Below, one piece after another: positions 8,400 to 15,941 of a DNA stretch of 64,000 bases; the first letter of the stretch is position 1, and the number at the start of each line of letters is the position of its first letter. The notes below the pieces were generated by a model, which was not told the DNA's origin, did not search any database, and worked only from the letters and a program-made list of their open reading frames with translations. The position numbers were made by a program, and so were the translations under genes. Source of the stretch: Chloroflexota bacterium (GTDB lineage: Bacteria > Chloroflexota > Anaerolineae > B4-G1 > DUEL01); contig JADBJJ010000017.1 of the NCBI GenBank assembly GCA_014874475.1, positions 83,577 to 147,576 of the forward strand. The letters are read 5' to 3'.

Positions 8400-8492
8400 T
8401 TCCCCGGGGGAGGACCATCGGGGCTCATAAGGAGCAATAACCGCACTCAATATAGGCCCAGCGGGCCATCTTCCTGAGGAGCAGCAATTTCT

Positions 8493-9395
8493 ATGAAACA
8501 TGTCATCAGCATCAGCCTGGGCAGTTCCACCCGCGATAAACGGGTGACCATCACCCTGGCTGGCGAATTGGTGCAGATTGAGCGGATCGGCACAGACGGC
8601 GACGCCGACCGGGCCGCCCAATTGTACCGGGAACTGGATGGCAAGGTAGACGCTTTTGGCGTGGGCGGATTTGACCTGGGGCTCACCGTAGCGGGGCGGT
8701 ACTACCCCATCTACAGCGTCCAGAAAATTGTCGCCGGCGTCCGCCAGACTCCGATGGTGGACGGTAGCGGCCTGCGCCAAACAATAGAGCGCCAGATCGC
8801 CCCATTCATAGAGAGGACCATCGGCCCCGAAGTGAACCCGAAGCGAGTGCTGATTCCTTCGGCGGTAGACCGGTACGACCTGGCTCTTTCCTTTGCAGAG
8901 ACCGGATATGACCTTCTTTTCGGCGACCTGGGGTTTGCTCTGGGACTGCCGATTCCCATCCGTTCCATCCCTTCCCTCCACCTCCTGGCCCGCATCTTGC
9001 TCCCGATTTTGCTGCGAATGCCCTTTGAGTGGCTCTACCCCACTGGCGAGAAACAGGAGACCATCCAGCCCAAGTTCCCTCAGTGGTACGAGTGGGCTAC
9101 CGTCATCGCCGGGGACTGTCTCTATATTAAACGGCACATGCCGGAGCGGCTAGACGGTAAAATCATCGCCACCAACACCACCACCGAAGCGGATTTGGAG
9201 ACGTTCCGCCAGCGGGGCGTACGCTACCTGGTTACTTCCACCCCCCGCATAGAGGGGCGTTCGTTCGGTACCAACGTGATGGAGGCCGCTCTGGTCGCCG
9301 TGGCGGGGAAGAGCCGCCCGCTGACCTCCCAGGAACTGGAGGAGATGATTCGCCAACTGGGTCTGGAGCCCACTATCCAGCCGTTGAATCCGTAG
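8493..9395 (+). CDS. conserved protein of the family often named quinate 5-dehydrogenase
   Basis: The 300-residue product starts MKHVISISLGSSTRDKR and includes GVGGFDLGLTVAGRYYPIY, a poorly hydrophobic middle (LLARILLPILLRMPFEWLYP), DCLYIKRHMPERLDGKIIATNT and RYLVTSTPRIEGRSFGTNVMEAALVA. This matches a family of thermophile and Chloroflexota proteins commonly labelled quinate 5-dehydrogenase, but I see no classical NAD-binding GxGxxG, so the name should not be trusted. It is followed 14 bases later by a nucleotidyltransferase and then a PAP2 phosphatase; the three form an operon ended by the terminator at 10780. A role in synthesis of a phosphorylated or lipid-linked compound is possible but unproven. 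Confidence 0.6.
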   Translation: MKHVISISLGSSTRDKRVTITLAGELVQIERIGTDGDADRAAQLYRELDGKVDAFGVGGFDLGLTVAGRYYPIYSVQKIVAGVRQTPMVDGSGLRQTIERQIAPFIERTIGPEVNPKRVLIPSAVDRYDLALSFAETGYDLLFGDLGFALGLPIPIRSIPSLHLLARILLPILLRMPFEWLYPTGEKQETIQPKFPQWYEWATVIAGDCLYIKRHMPERLDGKIIATNTTTEADLETFRQRGVRYLVTSTPRIEGRSFGTNVMEAALVAVAGKSRPLTSQELEEMIRQLGLEPTIQPLNP

Positions 9396-9409
9396 CGCCG
9401 GAGTTAGGA

Positions 9410-10207
9410 ATGAACGGAGTACCGCAAATAGTTGCTATCGTTCTGGCAGGAAGTTCACCCCAGGAGAGCGACCCCCTGGCCGAGCATACGCTGGGCCGAC
9501 CCAAAGGGCTTCTGCCGATTGCCGGCCGTCCTATGCTGGCCTACGTGGTGGAGGCCCTGGCGGGCTCCCGGTATATCCAGAAAATCATCGTGGTCGGCCT
9601 GCCGCCGGAGGACCGACCGCCGCTGGCGGTTCCCGTCACCTATCTCCCGGCCCACGGCGACCTGTTCAGCAACGCCGAAGCGGGGATCAACTATGCCGTG
9701 ACCGTCCACCCGGACCTGGAAGGTGTCGTGATCAGCAGCGCCGACATTCCCCTGTTGACCTCGGAGATCGTAGACCGGTTTATAGAGGACTGTCTGTGCA
9801 CTGACCACGATGTTTACTACGGGATAGTGGAACGGTCGGTGATGGAAAGCCGCTTCCCTACTTCCCGGCGCTCCTACGTGCACCTCCGGGAAGGGGATTT
9901 CGCCGGAGGGGATATGATTCTGGTGCGGCCTGGAGCGATGCTGGCGAACCGGGACCTCTGGCGGCAGGTGGCGGATGCTCGCAAGAGCGCGCTCTCTCAA
10001 GCGCGGATTCTGGGAGGGGTATGGCCCGTGCTGAGATTGCTGGCCCGACGGATGAGTCTGGCCGAAGCGGAGCAACGGGCCAGTCGGGCATTGAACGTAC
10101 GGGGGCGGGCTGTTATCTGCAGAGACCCCGAGGTCGGTATGGACGTGGACAAACCGTTTCAATTGAAAATTGTGCGGGCCGAACTGGAGGAGCGCTGGCA
10201 TGGATAA
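9410..10207 (+). CDS. MobA-like NTP-transferase domain protein
   Basis: The 265-residue protein has the nucleotidyltransferase fold used by MobA, GlmU and CTP-dependent cytidylyltransferases. It starts IVAIVLAGSSPQESDPLAEHTLGRPKGLLPIAGRPMLAYVVEAL (nucleotide-binding loop and LPIAGRPM core) and has VVISSADIPLLTSEIVDRFI, whose DIPL supplies the metal-binding aspartate. The C-terminal 100 residues with LAEAEQRASRALNVRGRAV are less conserved. It probably transfers a nucleotide to a small phosphorylated or molybdopterin-like acceptor; substrate unknown. Its stop overlaps the ATG of the PAP2 gene by 8 bases, a sign of translational coupling. Confidence 0.78.
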   Translation: MNGVPQIVAIVLAGSSPQESDPLAEHTLGRPKGLLPIAGRPMLAYVVEALAGSRYIQKIIVVGLPPEDRPPLAVPVTYLPAHGDLFSNAEAGINYAVTVHPDLEGVVISSADIPLLTSEIVDRFIEDCLCTDHDVYYGIVERSVMESRFPTSRRSYVHLREGDFAGGDMILVRPGAMLANRDLWRQVADARKSALSQARILGGVWPVLRLLARRMSLAEAEQRASRALNVRGRAVICRDPEVGMDVDKPFQLKIVRAELEERWHG

Positions 10208-10733
10208 GCAGGTAAAGACGTCATTCTGGGAACGGCTATTTCACCTGGATGCGCGGCTCTCGGCTCGGCTGGCACTGCGGGCCCGTTTCCTGCGCTGGCT
10301 GGCGACCTTCTTCGCCCACACCGGCGACGCCGCCGTCTGGCTGGCAGGCGCGGGGACGCTTTTCTTCCTGGCGGAGGCTGCCTTCTGGCGCGAACTGGCC
10401 TTGCGCGTCATCACGGCGATGACGGCCGGGGGTGTTGCCTCCACTGCGCTGAAGTGGACGTTTCGCCGTCAGCGGCCGCCGGGGCCTTCGGCTGGGCTCT
10501 ATTTCCACCTGGACCGTCATGCCCTCCCTTCTGGCCATGCCACACGCGTCGCCTGCATTATGGTGGTGCTCAGCCCGATTCTCCCTGCCTGGTGGGCCAG
10601 CGCCCTGCTGGGCTTGTGGGCCGCGCTGGTCTCTCTCTCCCGCGTCGCCCTCCAGATTCACTACCTGCTGGACATCCTGCTGGGGATGGCCGTTGGCGCG
10701 CTGGTGGGGCTGGCAGTCATTCGGCTGATATAG
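10200..10733 (+). CDS. PAP2-family membrane phosphatase
   Basis: The 177-residue integral membrane protein carries the three phosphatase signature blocks: KWTFRRQRP (K-x6-RP), PSGHATR (PSGH) and SRVALQIHYLLDILLGMAVG (SR-x5-H-x3-D), spread over about five membrane helices. Such enzymes dephosphorylate lipid phosphates or undecaprenyl pyrophosphate on the outer face of the membrane. ATG 10200 overlaps the previous stop (ATGGATAA), so it is translationally coupled to the nucleotidyltransferase. I preferred this start to an in-frame one 30 bases upstream. A terminator hairpin lies 46 bases downstream. Confidence 0.9.
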   Translation: MDKQVKTSFWERLFHLDARLSARLALRARFLRWLATFFAHTGDAAVWLAGAGTLFFLAEAAFWRELALRVITAMTAGGVASTALKWTFRRQRPPGPSAGLYFHLDRHALPSGHATRVACIMVVLSPILPAWWASALLGLWAALVSLSRVALQIHYLLDILLGMAVGALVGLAVIRLI

Positions 10734-10779
10734 GGGAGCCTCCCTTTCGGATTTGCAGTCCAACGGGTATAGGGGCGGT

Positions 10780-10818
10780 GTTTTGCAGCGGCCGGAGGCC
10801 GCCGCAAAACGTTCTTTT
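10780..10818 (+). terminator. rho-independent terminator after the PAP2 gene
   Basis: Long stem GTTTTGC-A-GCGGCC / GGCCGC-C-GCAAAAC (10780-10810, 13 bp with one mismatch, loop GGA) followed by GTTCTTTT. It closes the 8493-10733 operon. Confidence 0.75.
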
Positions 10819-10875
10819 CACGAAATTGACACACACCCGACACACTCCTCATTTCGCATCCTTGCAAAAGTACAG

Positions 10876-10881
10876 TATAAT
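10876..10881 (+). promoter_or_regulatory. candidate -10 element for the LysM gene
   Basis: A consensus TATAAT lies 50 bases before the ATG, in an unusually AT-rich stretch. No convincing -35 sits at 16-18 bases; TTGACA at 10826-10831 is too far upstream to pair with it. Confidence 0.35.
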
Positions 10882-10931
10882 GAAACTGCGTTAATTACCC
10901 TCTTCCCCGCTCTTCTGAAAGGAGGCGTGCC

Positions 10932-11390
10932 ATGCGAAGGGCGTCTGTGTTGACTCTCGTGCTGCTGCTCCTGACGCTGATGGCCCAGGCAGCCTCGGCA
11001 GCACCGGCCCGGTGGGCCATCCTGGGATACCACTTGGTTAAGCCAGGGGAAACCCTCTTCTGCATCGGCCGAGCGTACGGGGTAGACCCATGGGCCATTG
11101 CCGCTCAGAACAGTCTCATAAATCCCAGCCGCATCTACGCGGGGATGAACCTGGCTATACCGGACGCGTACCGGACTCTGCCCTCCGGCCCACGCTGTGT
11201 CCCCCAGTTCGGTCCTCCCACTCCACCGGTCTGTACCTGCGCAACGTACTACACTATTCAGACTGGGGATAACCTCACCCGCATCGGCATCCGGTTCGGG
11301 GTGAGTCCATGGCGTATCGCCGAGTGCAACGGCATCTACAATCTGAACTACATTCGTGCTGGCGACACGCTATGCATCCCCAACCCATAA
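10932..11390 (+). CDS. secreted protein with two LysM domains
   Basis: The 152-residue protein has a clear signal peptide (MRRASVLTLVLLLLTLMAQAASA, cleavage near residue 23). Two LysM motifs follow: YHLVKPGETLFCIGRAYGV to YAGMNLAIP (about 33-78) and YTIQTGDNLTRIGIRFGV to AGDTLCIP (about 104-150), joined by a Pro/Cys-containing linker. LysM domains bind N-acetylglucosamine polymers such as peptidoglycan, so this is probably a cell-wall-bound exported protein; no catalytic domain is present. It has its own AT-rich upstream region, an AAAGGAGG ribosome site at about 10917-10924 and a terminator at 11421, so it is monocistronic. Confidence 0.88.
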   Translation: MRRASVLTLVLLLLTLMAQAASAAPARWAILGYHLVKPGETLFCIGRAYGVDPWAIAAQNSLINPSRIYAGMNLAIPDAYRTLPSGPRCVPQFGPPTPPVCTCATYYTIQTGDNLTRIGIRFGVSPWRIAECNGIYNLNYIRAGDTLCIPNP

Positions 11391-11420
11391 CCCTGCACTC
11401 TCAACGCTGCCACTGGCCCG

Positions 11421-11450
11421 GCCCGGTCAAAGAGCCGGGCTTTTGTTTGT
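11421..11450 (+). terminator. rho-independent terminator after the LysM gene
   Basis: GCCCGG / CCGGGC stem (11421-11426 and 11435-11440, loop TCAAAGAG) followed by TTTTGTTTGT. Confidence 0.8.
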
Positions 11451-11800
11451 CAAATAGCCCATCCTTCCTCCCACATTTCCATTCATGCTTTGCTTGCCCC
11501 CTATGACCCCATAGTGGTCTCCCCATAGAGGGTTGCTGAATATTCACCGCTGTGCAAGAAAGCCGGGTTCCGTTTCCTGGATAAGGGCGGGCGTACTATC
11601 CAGCATATTGGCCCCACCCCTCTGCCCCCCTCCCCCGCCCGGCTGCGCTGTGCGGGGAGGGGGCGCTAAAGGCCCTATCCTGTGCCAGCACCGACTCGGC
11701 GATGAGCCAATAGCGTTATCTTTTCAGCAACACTCAGGAGGCTAACTGACCTCATATAACTCGCCATAAAACTGAAATAACTTTCAAGATGCAAATGCAT
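11451..11800. other. non-coding stretch with palindromes
   Basis: No supportable gene in this part. It contains a hairpin CTGGATA/TATCCAG (11577-11583, 11597-11603) and a strong 12-bp GC palindrome with one bulge (CCCCCTCCCCCGC against GCGGGGAGGGGG, 11626-11663). The latter is of the same C-rich/G-rich type as the elements at 8.3 and 51.5 kb. The promoter and leader of the S1-domain gene follow. Confidence 0.6.
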
Positions 11801-11828
11801 TTGACTTTCCCCCACGACGTGATAAAAT
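11801..11828 (+). promoter_or_regulatory. strong sigma70-type promoter of the S1-domain gene
   Basis: TTGACT (11801-11806), 16-base spacer, TAAAAT (11823-11828). It implies a transcript start near 11835, giving a leader of about 200 bases before the ATG at 12037. Confidence 0.75.
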
Positions 11829-11843
11829 ATCTATACGATTCTG

Positions 11844-12017
11844 GATACCTGTCCGCAGAGCGCGCTGGATAGACCGTTCCTATTGCCAGTTTCGCAAAGA
11901 TAGGAGGGCAAGAGAAGGCACGGGGCTCCGCGATGCTGGGTATGATCCATTTCCCCGGCATCGACCGCGCCGCAGTAAGAGCGTTGGCGAGGCCGGGTTT
12001 TTTTGTGGACAGGTATC
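11844..12017 (+). promoter_or_regulatory. structured mRNA leader, candidate attenuator or riboswitch
   Basis: The ends are joined by a 13-bp helix: GATACCTGTCCGC (11844-11856) pairs with GTGGACAGGTATC (12005-12017), with one G-U. Inside are hairpin A (CCTAT 11879-11883 with ATAGG 11900-11904) and hairpin B (GATGCTGGG 11932-11940 with CCCGGCATC 11954-11962). The 3' arm of B, CCCGGC, can instead pair with GCCGGG at 11992-11997, which is directly followed by seven T (11998-12004), i.e. a terminator. B and the terminator exclude each other. The closing helix ends just before the ribosome site GGAGGAG. It matches no riboswitch class I recognise. Confidence 0.65.
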
Positions 12018-12036
12018 GGGCTGGAGGAGAGGAATT

Positions 12037-13308
12037 ATGGTATTGGAGTTCACCGCATCATCAGCCCAGCCGGAGACGGCTGTGGATATGGAAAGTCTGC
12101 TCCAGGAACAGGAGGGGTATATTGCTCGCCCCGGAGAAATCCGCAAGGGACGGGTCATCCAGGTCACCGAAGATGGTGCTCTGGTGGACGTGGGGCTCAA
12201 GCGGGAGGGGTTTGTTCCTGCCAGCGACCTGCGCCAGGTACGCAAAGAGATGGGGGAAATTCAAGAAGGCGACGAAGTATTCGTTAAACTCCTGGAGAGC
12301 GAGAGCGATGGTTATATCAAGGCCTCCATCTATCAGGCCCGCCTGGAGGAGGATTGGATTCGGGCCGAAGAAATGATGAAGAGCGGCGCCCTCTATGAAG
12401 GGCGGATCTCCTCGTACAACCGGGGTGGGTTGACGGTTCCATTTGGTCGCCTCCGGGGCTTTATCCCGGTCTCCCAGGTTGTGGGTATCCCGCGCGGCCT
12501 GAAGGAAGCGGAGCGACGCCAGCGACTGGCCGAGATGGTCGGCCAGACCGTTGGCTTGCGAGTGGTGGACGTCAACAGGGAGGAGAAGCGGCTCATTCTC
12601 TCCCAGCGGCGTGCCCACCGGGCATGGCAGCGCATTCTGCGCAAGCGCCTACTGGATAGCCTGGAGGTCGGACAGCGCCGTTGGGGGAAAGTCTCCAGCA
12701 TCACCAACTTCGGCGTGTTTGTGGACCTGGGGGGCGTGGAGGGAATGGTCCACGTCTCCGAACTCTCCTGGCAGCGGGTGGAGGCCCCCCATCAGGTTGT
12801 ACGGGTGGGGGATAAGGTGGAGGTCGTCGTTCTGGAAGTGAACCGGTCCAAAGAGCGCATTGGCCTCAGCATCAAGCAGACCCAGGAAGACCCCTGGACC
12901 CGGGCAGGAGAGAAATACCGCGAGAATCAGTTGGTGGAAGGGCGGGTGACCCGTGTCGCCGATATCGGCGCTTTCGTGGAACTGGAGCCTGGAGTAGAGG
13001 GGCTGCTGCATGCCAGCGAACTGATCGGCGCTCCGGATGTGACGCCCCAGCAGGTGCTGAAGCCGGGCGAGACCATCCTGCTAAAGGTTCTGGAGGTCAA
13101 CCCCTCCCGCCGCCGCATCCGCCTGAGCGCCCGACGGGTCCGTCGGGATGAGTGGGAACGCTGGGCCGCCGAAAAGGCCGCCCGCGAGCGCACAGCGGAA
13201 CCGGTCCCCGAAACAAAGGTGGTCGTTTCCGAAGCCGAAGCAGCGGCTCCCGATGAGCCCGCCGCCGTCCCCGAGGCGGAGCCAGTGGCCCTGGCTAACG
13301 AGGCGTGA
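12037..13308 (+). CDS. S1 RNA-binding domain protein (ribosomal protein S1-like)
   Basis: The 423-residue protein contains four S1-type OB-fold repeats: about residues 31-105 (GEIRKGRVIQVTEDGALVDVGLKREGFVPASDL), 115-190 (a diverged repeat with YNRGGLTVPFGRLRGFIPVSQV), 205-280 (GKVSSITNFGVFVDLGGVEGMVHVSELSW) and 290-365 (EGRVTRVADIGAFVELEPGVEGLLHASEL). An acidic Ala/Glu/Pro-rich tail follows. It is the likely small-subunit S1 homologue that helps load mRNA, or a close paralogue. It is transcribed alone, from the promoter at 11801 through the structured leader, and ends in a strong terminator at 13361. E. coli S1 represses its own translation, so the leader may mediate autoregulation or attenuation here (inference). 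Confidence 0.9.
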   Translation: MVLEFTASSAQPETAVDMESLLQEQEGYIARPGEIRKGRVIQVTEDGALVDVGLKREGFVPASDLRQVRKEMGEIQEGDEVFVKLLESESDGYIKASIYQARLEEDWIRAEEMMKSGALYEGRISSYNRGGLTVPFGRLRGFIPVSQVVGIPRGLKEAERRQRLAEMVGQTVGLRVVDVNREEKRLILSQRRAHRAWQRILRKRLLDSLEVGQRRWGKVSSITNFGVFVDLGGVEGMVHVSELSWQRVEAPHQVVRVGDKVEVVVLEVNRSKERIGLSIKQTQEDPWTRAGEKYRENQLVEGRVTRVADIGAFVELEPGVEGLLHASELIGAPDVTPQQVLKPGETILLKVLEVNPSRRRIRLSARRVRRDEWERWAAEKAARERTAEPVPETKVVVSEAEAAAPDEPAAVPEAEPVALANEA

Positions 13309-13360
13309 GCCGGAACTCGCCCCTGCTCCCCTTTCATCTCCTACACAAAAAAGAATCTTT

Positions 13361-13399
13361 TTCATTGCGGCGGCTTCGCCGCCGCAGTGAAATTTTTTT
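13361..13399 (+). terminator. strong rho-independent terminator after the S1-domain gene
   Basis: Fourteen-base-pair stem (TTCATTGCGGCGGC at 13361-13374, GCCGCCGCAGTGAA at 13378-13391, one G-U, loop TTC) followed by ATTTTTTT. An A-rich tract (ACACAAAAAAGAATCTTTT) precedes it, so it may also work on the other strand. Confidence 0.9.
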
Positions 13400-13434
13400 A
13401 TCCTTTATCCTGTATCCCCAGGAAAGGGTGGTCT

Positions 13435-13683
13435 ATGGCCAAACGAGAAGATAAAGTAGAAATAGAAGGCACGGTAGTGGAAACTTTGCCCGGCACCCAG
13501 TTCCGGGTGAAGTTAGATACCGGCCATGAAGTCCTGGCCTATCTCTCCGGCCGGATGCGCAAATACTATATCCGCATTCTCTTGGGCGATCGGGTGCGGG
13601 TGGAACTCTCCCCATACGACCTGACCCGGGGACGGATCGTCTACCGGTACAAACGACCGGAGGAAGCCGATTTGGGAGAATAA
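13435..13683 (+). CDS. infA: translation initiation factor IF-1
   Basis: The 82-residue single OB-fold protein reads [73 protein letters not shown], with the conserved GxV, LPxTxFxV, VLAxxSGRMRKxxIRIxxGD and SPYDLxxGRI elements of IF-1. It binds the ribosomal A site during initiation. The ATG at 13435 follows GGAAAGG. In most genomes infA lies in a ribosomal protein operon; here it stands between a terminator and a sugar kinase gene, so it may be a second copy or a relocated single copy. The spacer after it holds a small palindrome CCTGGCACGCCAGG and an ATG-triplet run. Confidence 0.95.
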   Translation: MAKREDKVEIEGTVVETLPGTQFRVKLDTGHEVLAYLSGRMRKYYIRILLGDRVRVELSPYDLTRGRIVYRYKRPEEADLGE

Positions 13684-13800
13684 GATTATCCGTACTGGAA
13701 CGATACCCTGGCACGCCAGGAGCAATGATGATGATGATGAATGGCTGCCAGGCTTTTCCTCGTATTCCCCTGCTCCCCCTACTTCCCCGGTGGAGGCGCA

Positions 13801-15357
13801 ATGGGCGACCATATCCTTGCCATAGATGTTGGCACTCAGTCAATCCGAGCACTTCTCTTTAGTCCCCAGGGCCATCTGGTCCACAAAGTCCGTATCCCCA
13901 TAGAACCCTATGTCTCCCCGCGGCCTGGCTGGGCAGAACAGAACCCCGACTACTTCTGGGAGAATCTCTGCGCGGCCTGTCGCCGTCTCTGGCAGGAATC
14001 GCCCGTCCCTAAAGACGCAGTGGCCGGCGTGGCGTTGACAACCCAGCGGGCGACAATGGTCAATGTGGACCAGGACGGTCGCCCTCTGCGCCCGGCTATC
14101 GTCTGGCTGGACGCGCGCCGCACGGAGGGGCAAAAGCCCATCGGTGGACTCTGGGGCCTGGCCTTCCGCCTGGTGGGCCTCACCGACACCGTCGCCTATT
14201 TGCAAGCAGAGGCGGAAGCGAACTGGCTCCGCACCTTCCAACCCGAAGTCTGGCAGAACACGCACAAGTACCTCTTCCTCTCCGGCTACCTGACCTATCG
14301 GCTCATCGGCCGGTTTGTGGACTCGGTGGGCTGCCAGGTCGGGTACATTCCCTTTGATTACAAACGGCTCACCTGGGCCCGGAAGTGGGACTGGAAGTGG
14401 CAGGTGGTGCCGATGGATGAGCGAATGCTGCCGGACCTGATTCCACCGACTCAGGAGTTGGGGCGCATCACCCCCCAGGCCGCCGAAGCGACGGACATCC
14501 CGGAGGGGCTGCCCCTCATCGCTGCTGCTGCCGACAAAGCCTGCGAGGTCCTGGGGGCGGGGGCGCTGGAGCCGGAGGTCGCCTGCCTTTCCTACGGCAC
14601 GACGGCAACGGTCAACACCACCAGCCGCCGCTATGTGGAAGTCATCCCCCTTATCCCCCCTTATCCCAGCGCCGTCCCCGGGGCCTACAACCTGGAAGTG
14701 CAGATTTATCGGGGCTACTGGATGGTCAGTTGGTTCCGGCAGGAGTTCGGCCTGCGGGAGGAGCAACTGGCCCAGGAGCGGGGATGTGCCCCGGAGGATT
14801 TGTTTGACGAACTGGTGGAGGCGGTGCCGCCCGGCTCTATGGGCCTGACCCTTCAGCCGTACTGGTCGCCGGGGCTGCGGCGGCCCGGGCCGGAGGCGAA
14901 AGGCGCTATCATCGGCTTCGGCGACGTCCACACCCGGGCCCACATCTACCGGGCCATTCTGGAGGGACTGGCCTACGCCCTGCGGGAGGGGCTAGAGTGG
15001 ACTCAGCGGCGACTGGGAGTTCGGACGCGGGAGATACGGGTCTCCGGCGGTGGGTCGCAATCGGACGCGGCGATGCAAATCACGGCGGACATTTTCAACC
15101 TGCCCACCTCCCGCCCCCACATCTACGAGACGGCAGGCCTGGGCGCGGCCATAGACGCCGCCGTCGGCCTGGGATTGCATCCCGATTTTGCGACCGCCGT
15201 CGCAGAAATGACGCGCGTCCGTCAAATCTTCTATCCCCGCCCAGAGGCGCAGGAGATGTACCAGGCGCTATACGAGCGGGTGTACCGGCGGATGTACCGG
15301 CAACTGCGACCTCTCTACGAGGAGATCCGTCGTATCACCGGATATCCGCCCCGATAG
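13801..15357 (+). CDS. FGGY-family carbohydrate kinase
   Basis: The 518-residue cytoplasmic sugar or polyol kinase has the N-terminal phosphate loop [38 protein letters not shown] and IVWLDARR. The C-terminal half carries [36 protein letters not shown] and the adenosine motif [22 protein letters not shown]. The sequence QADLLGAG-type xylulokinase signature is not obvious, so the substrate is open. ATG 13801 follows GGTGGAGG; an in-frame start 60 bases upstream lacks family similarity. The next gene, a P-loop NTPase, starts 44 bases after its stop. It is related in design, but not closely in sequence, to the FGGY kinase at 3.5 kb. Confidence 0.9.
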   Translation: MGDHILAIDVGTQSIRALLFSPQGHLVHKVRIPIEPYVSPRPGWAEQNPDYFWENLCAACRRLWQESPVPKDAVAGVALTTQRATMVNVDQDGRPLRPAIVWLDARRTEGQKPIGGLWGLAFRLVGLTDTVAYLQAEAEANWLRTFQPEVWQNTHKYLFLSGYLTYRLIGRFVDSVGCQVGYIPFDYKRLTWARKWDWKWQVVPMDERMLPDLIPPTQELGRITPQAAEATDIPEGLPLIAAAADKACEVLGAGALEPEVACLSYGTTATVNTTSRRYVEVIPLIPPYPSAVPGAYNLEVQIYRGYWMVSWFRQEFGLREEQLAQERGCAPEDLFDELVEAVPPGSMGLTLQPYWSPGLRRPGPEAKGAIIGFGDVHTRAHIYRAILEGLAYALREGLEWTQRRLGVRTREIRVSGGGSQSDAAMQITADIFNLPTSRPHIYETAGLGAAIDAAVGLGLHPDFATAVAEMTRVRQIFYPRPEAQEMYQALYERVYRRMYRQLRPLYEEIRRITGYPPR

Positions 15358-15401
15358 GACTTCGCCTCCTCCGCGAGACCAGAAAGTCCCCCTGCCCGGC
15401 G

Positions 15402-15938
15402 ATGCTCGAATCTCCCGCGAATTCCCTCATCGTGCTGGTTACCGGTCCCCGAGGGGTGGGGAAGAGCACCCTCTGTCTCCGCACCGTCGCCCTGGCAAAG
15501 AGCGCGGGCTACTCCTGCGCTGGTCTGCTGACATTGCGGGAAGAAGGGGACCTGCGAACCGTAGTGGATGTGCGGACTGGCGACCGTCAGTCGCTGACGG
15601 CCTCCGGGCCGACCGGCGTCCCTGTGGGCCGGTACCTCTTTGACCCCGACACTCTGGCCTGGGGGACAGCCCTCCTGGCCCGCAGCGCTCCCTGTGACCT
15701 GCTGGTGCTGGACGAACTGGGGCCACTGGAGATGACGGGAGGCGGATGGGCAATAGGGATGGGGATCCTTCGGGAAGGTCACTTCCTCCTGGCCCTGGTC
15801 GTTGTCCGGCCCGAACTGATCACCGACGTCCTGAGACAATTCCCCGATGCCTGGGTGGTGGAAGTCACCCCGGAGAACCGGGATGACCTCCCCACCTGGC
15901 TGGCAGGCCTTCTGCCCCCTCGCTCCATTCCGGGATGA
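15402..15938 (+). CDS. nucleoside-triphosphatase, THEP1 family
   Basis: The 178-residue P-loop protein has Walker A GPRGVGKST (about residues 14-22), Walker B LLVLDELGPLEM (about 102-113) and the family context in which a short N-terminal strand is followed by the phosphate loop and a REEGDLRTVVDVRTG region. THEP1-type enzymes hydrolyse NTPs slowly; their physiological role is unclear. The long upstream in-frame extension only re-reads the kinase gene, so I place the start at ATG 15402. It converges with the minus-strand gene ending at 15942, leaving only 3 bases between stops. Confidence 0.85.
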   Translation: MLESPANSLIVLVTGPRGVGKSTLCLRTVALAKSAGYSCAGLLTLREEGDLRTVVDVRTGDRQSLTASGPTGVPVGRYLFDPDTLAWGTALLARSAPCDLLVLDELGPLEMTGGGWAIGMGILREGHFLLALVVVRPELITDVLRQFPDAWVVEVTPENRDDLPTWLAGLLPPRSIPG

Positions 15939-15941
15939 CTG

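Noticed and set aside
8493..9395. Confident naming as quinate 5-dehydrogenase
   Set aside because: No nucleotide-binding glycine motif typical of dehydrogenases is visible; the name is a database habit.
11844..12017. Assigning the S1 leader to cyclic-di-GMP, cobalamin, T-box, 6S RNA or RNase P classes
   Set aside because: The conserved cores of those RNAs are not present; only general architecture is similar.
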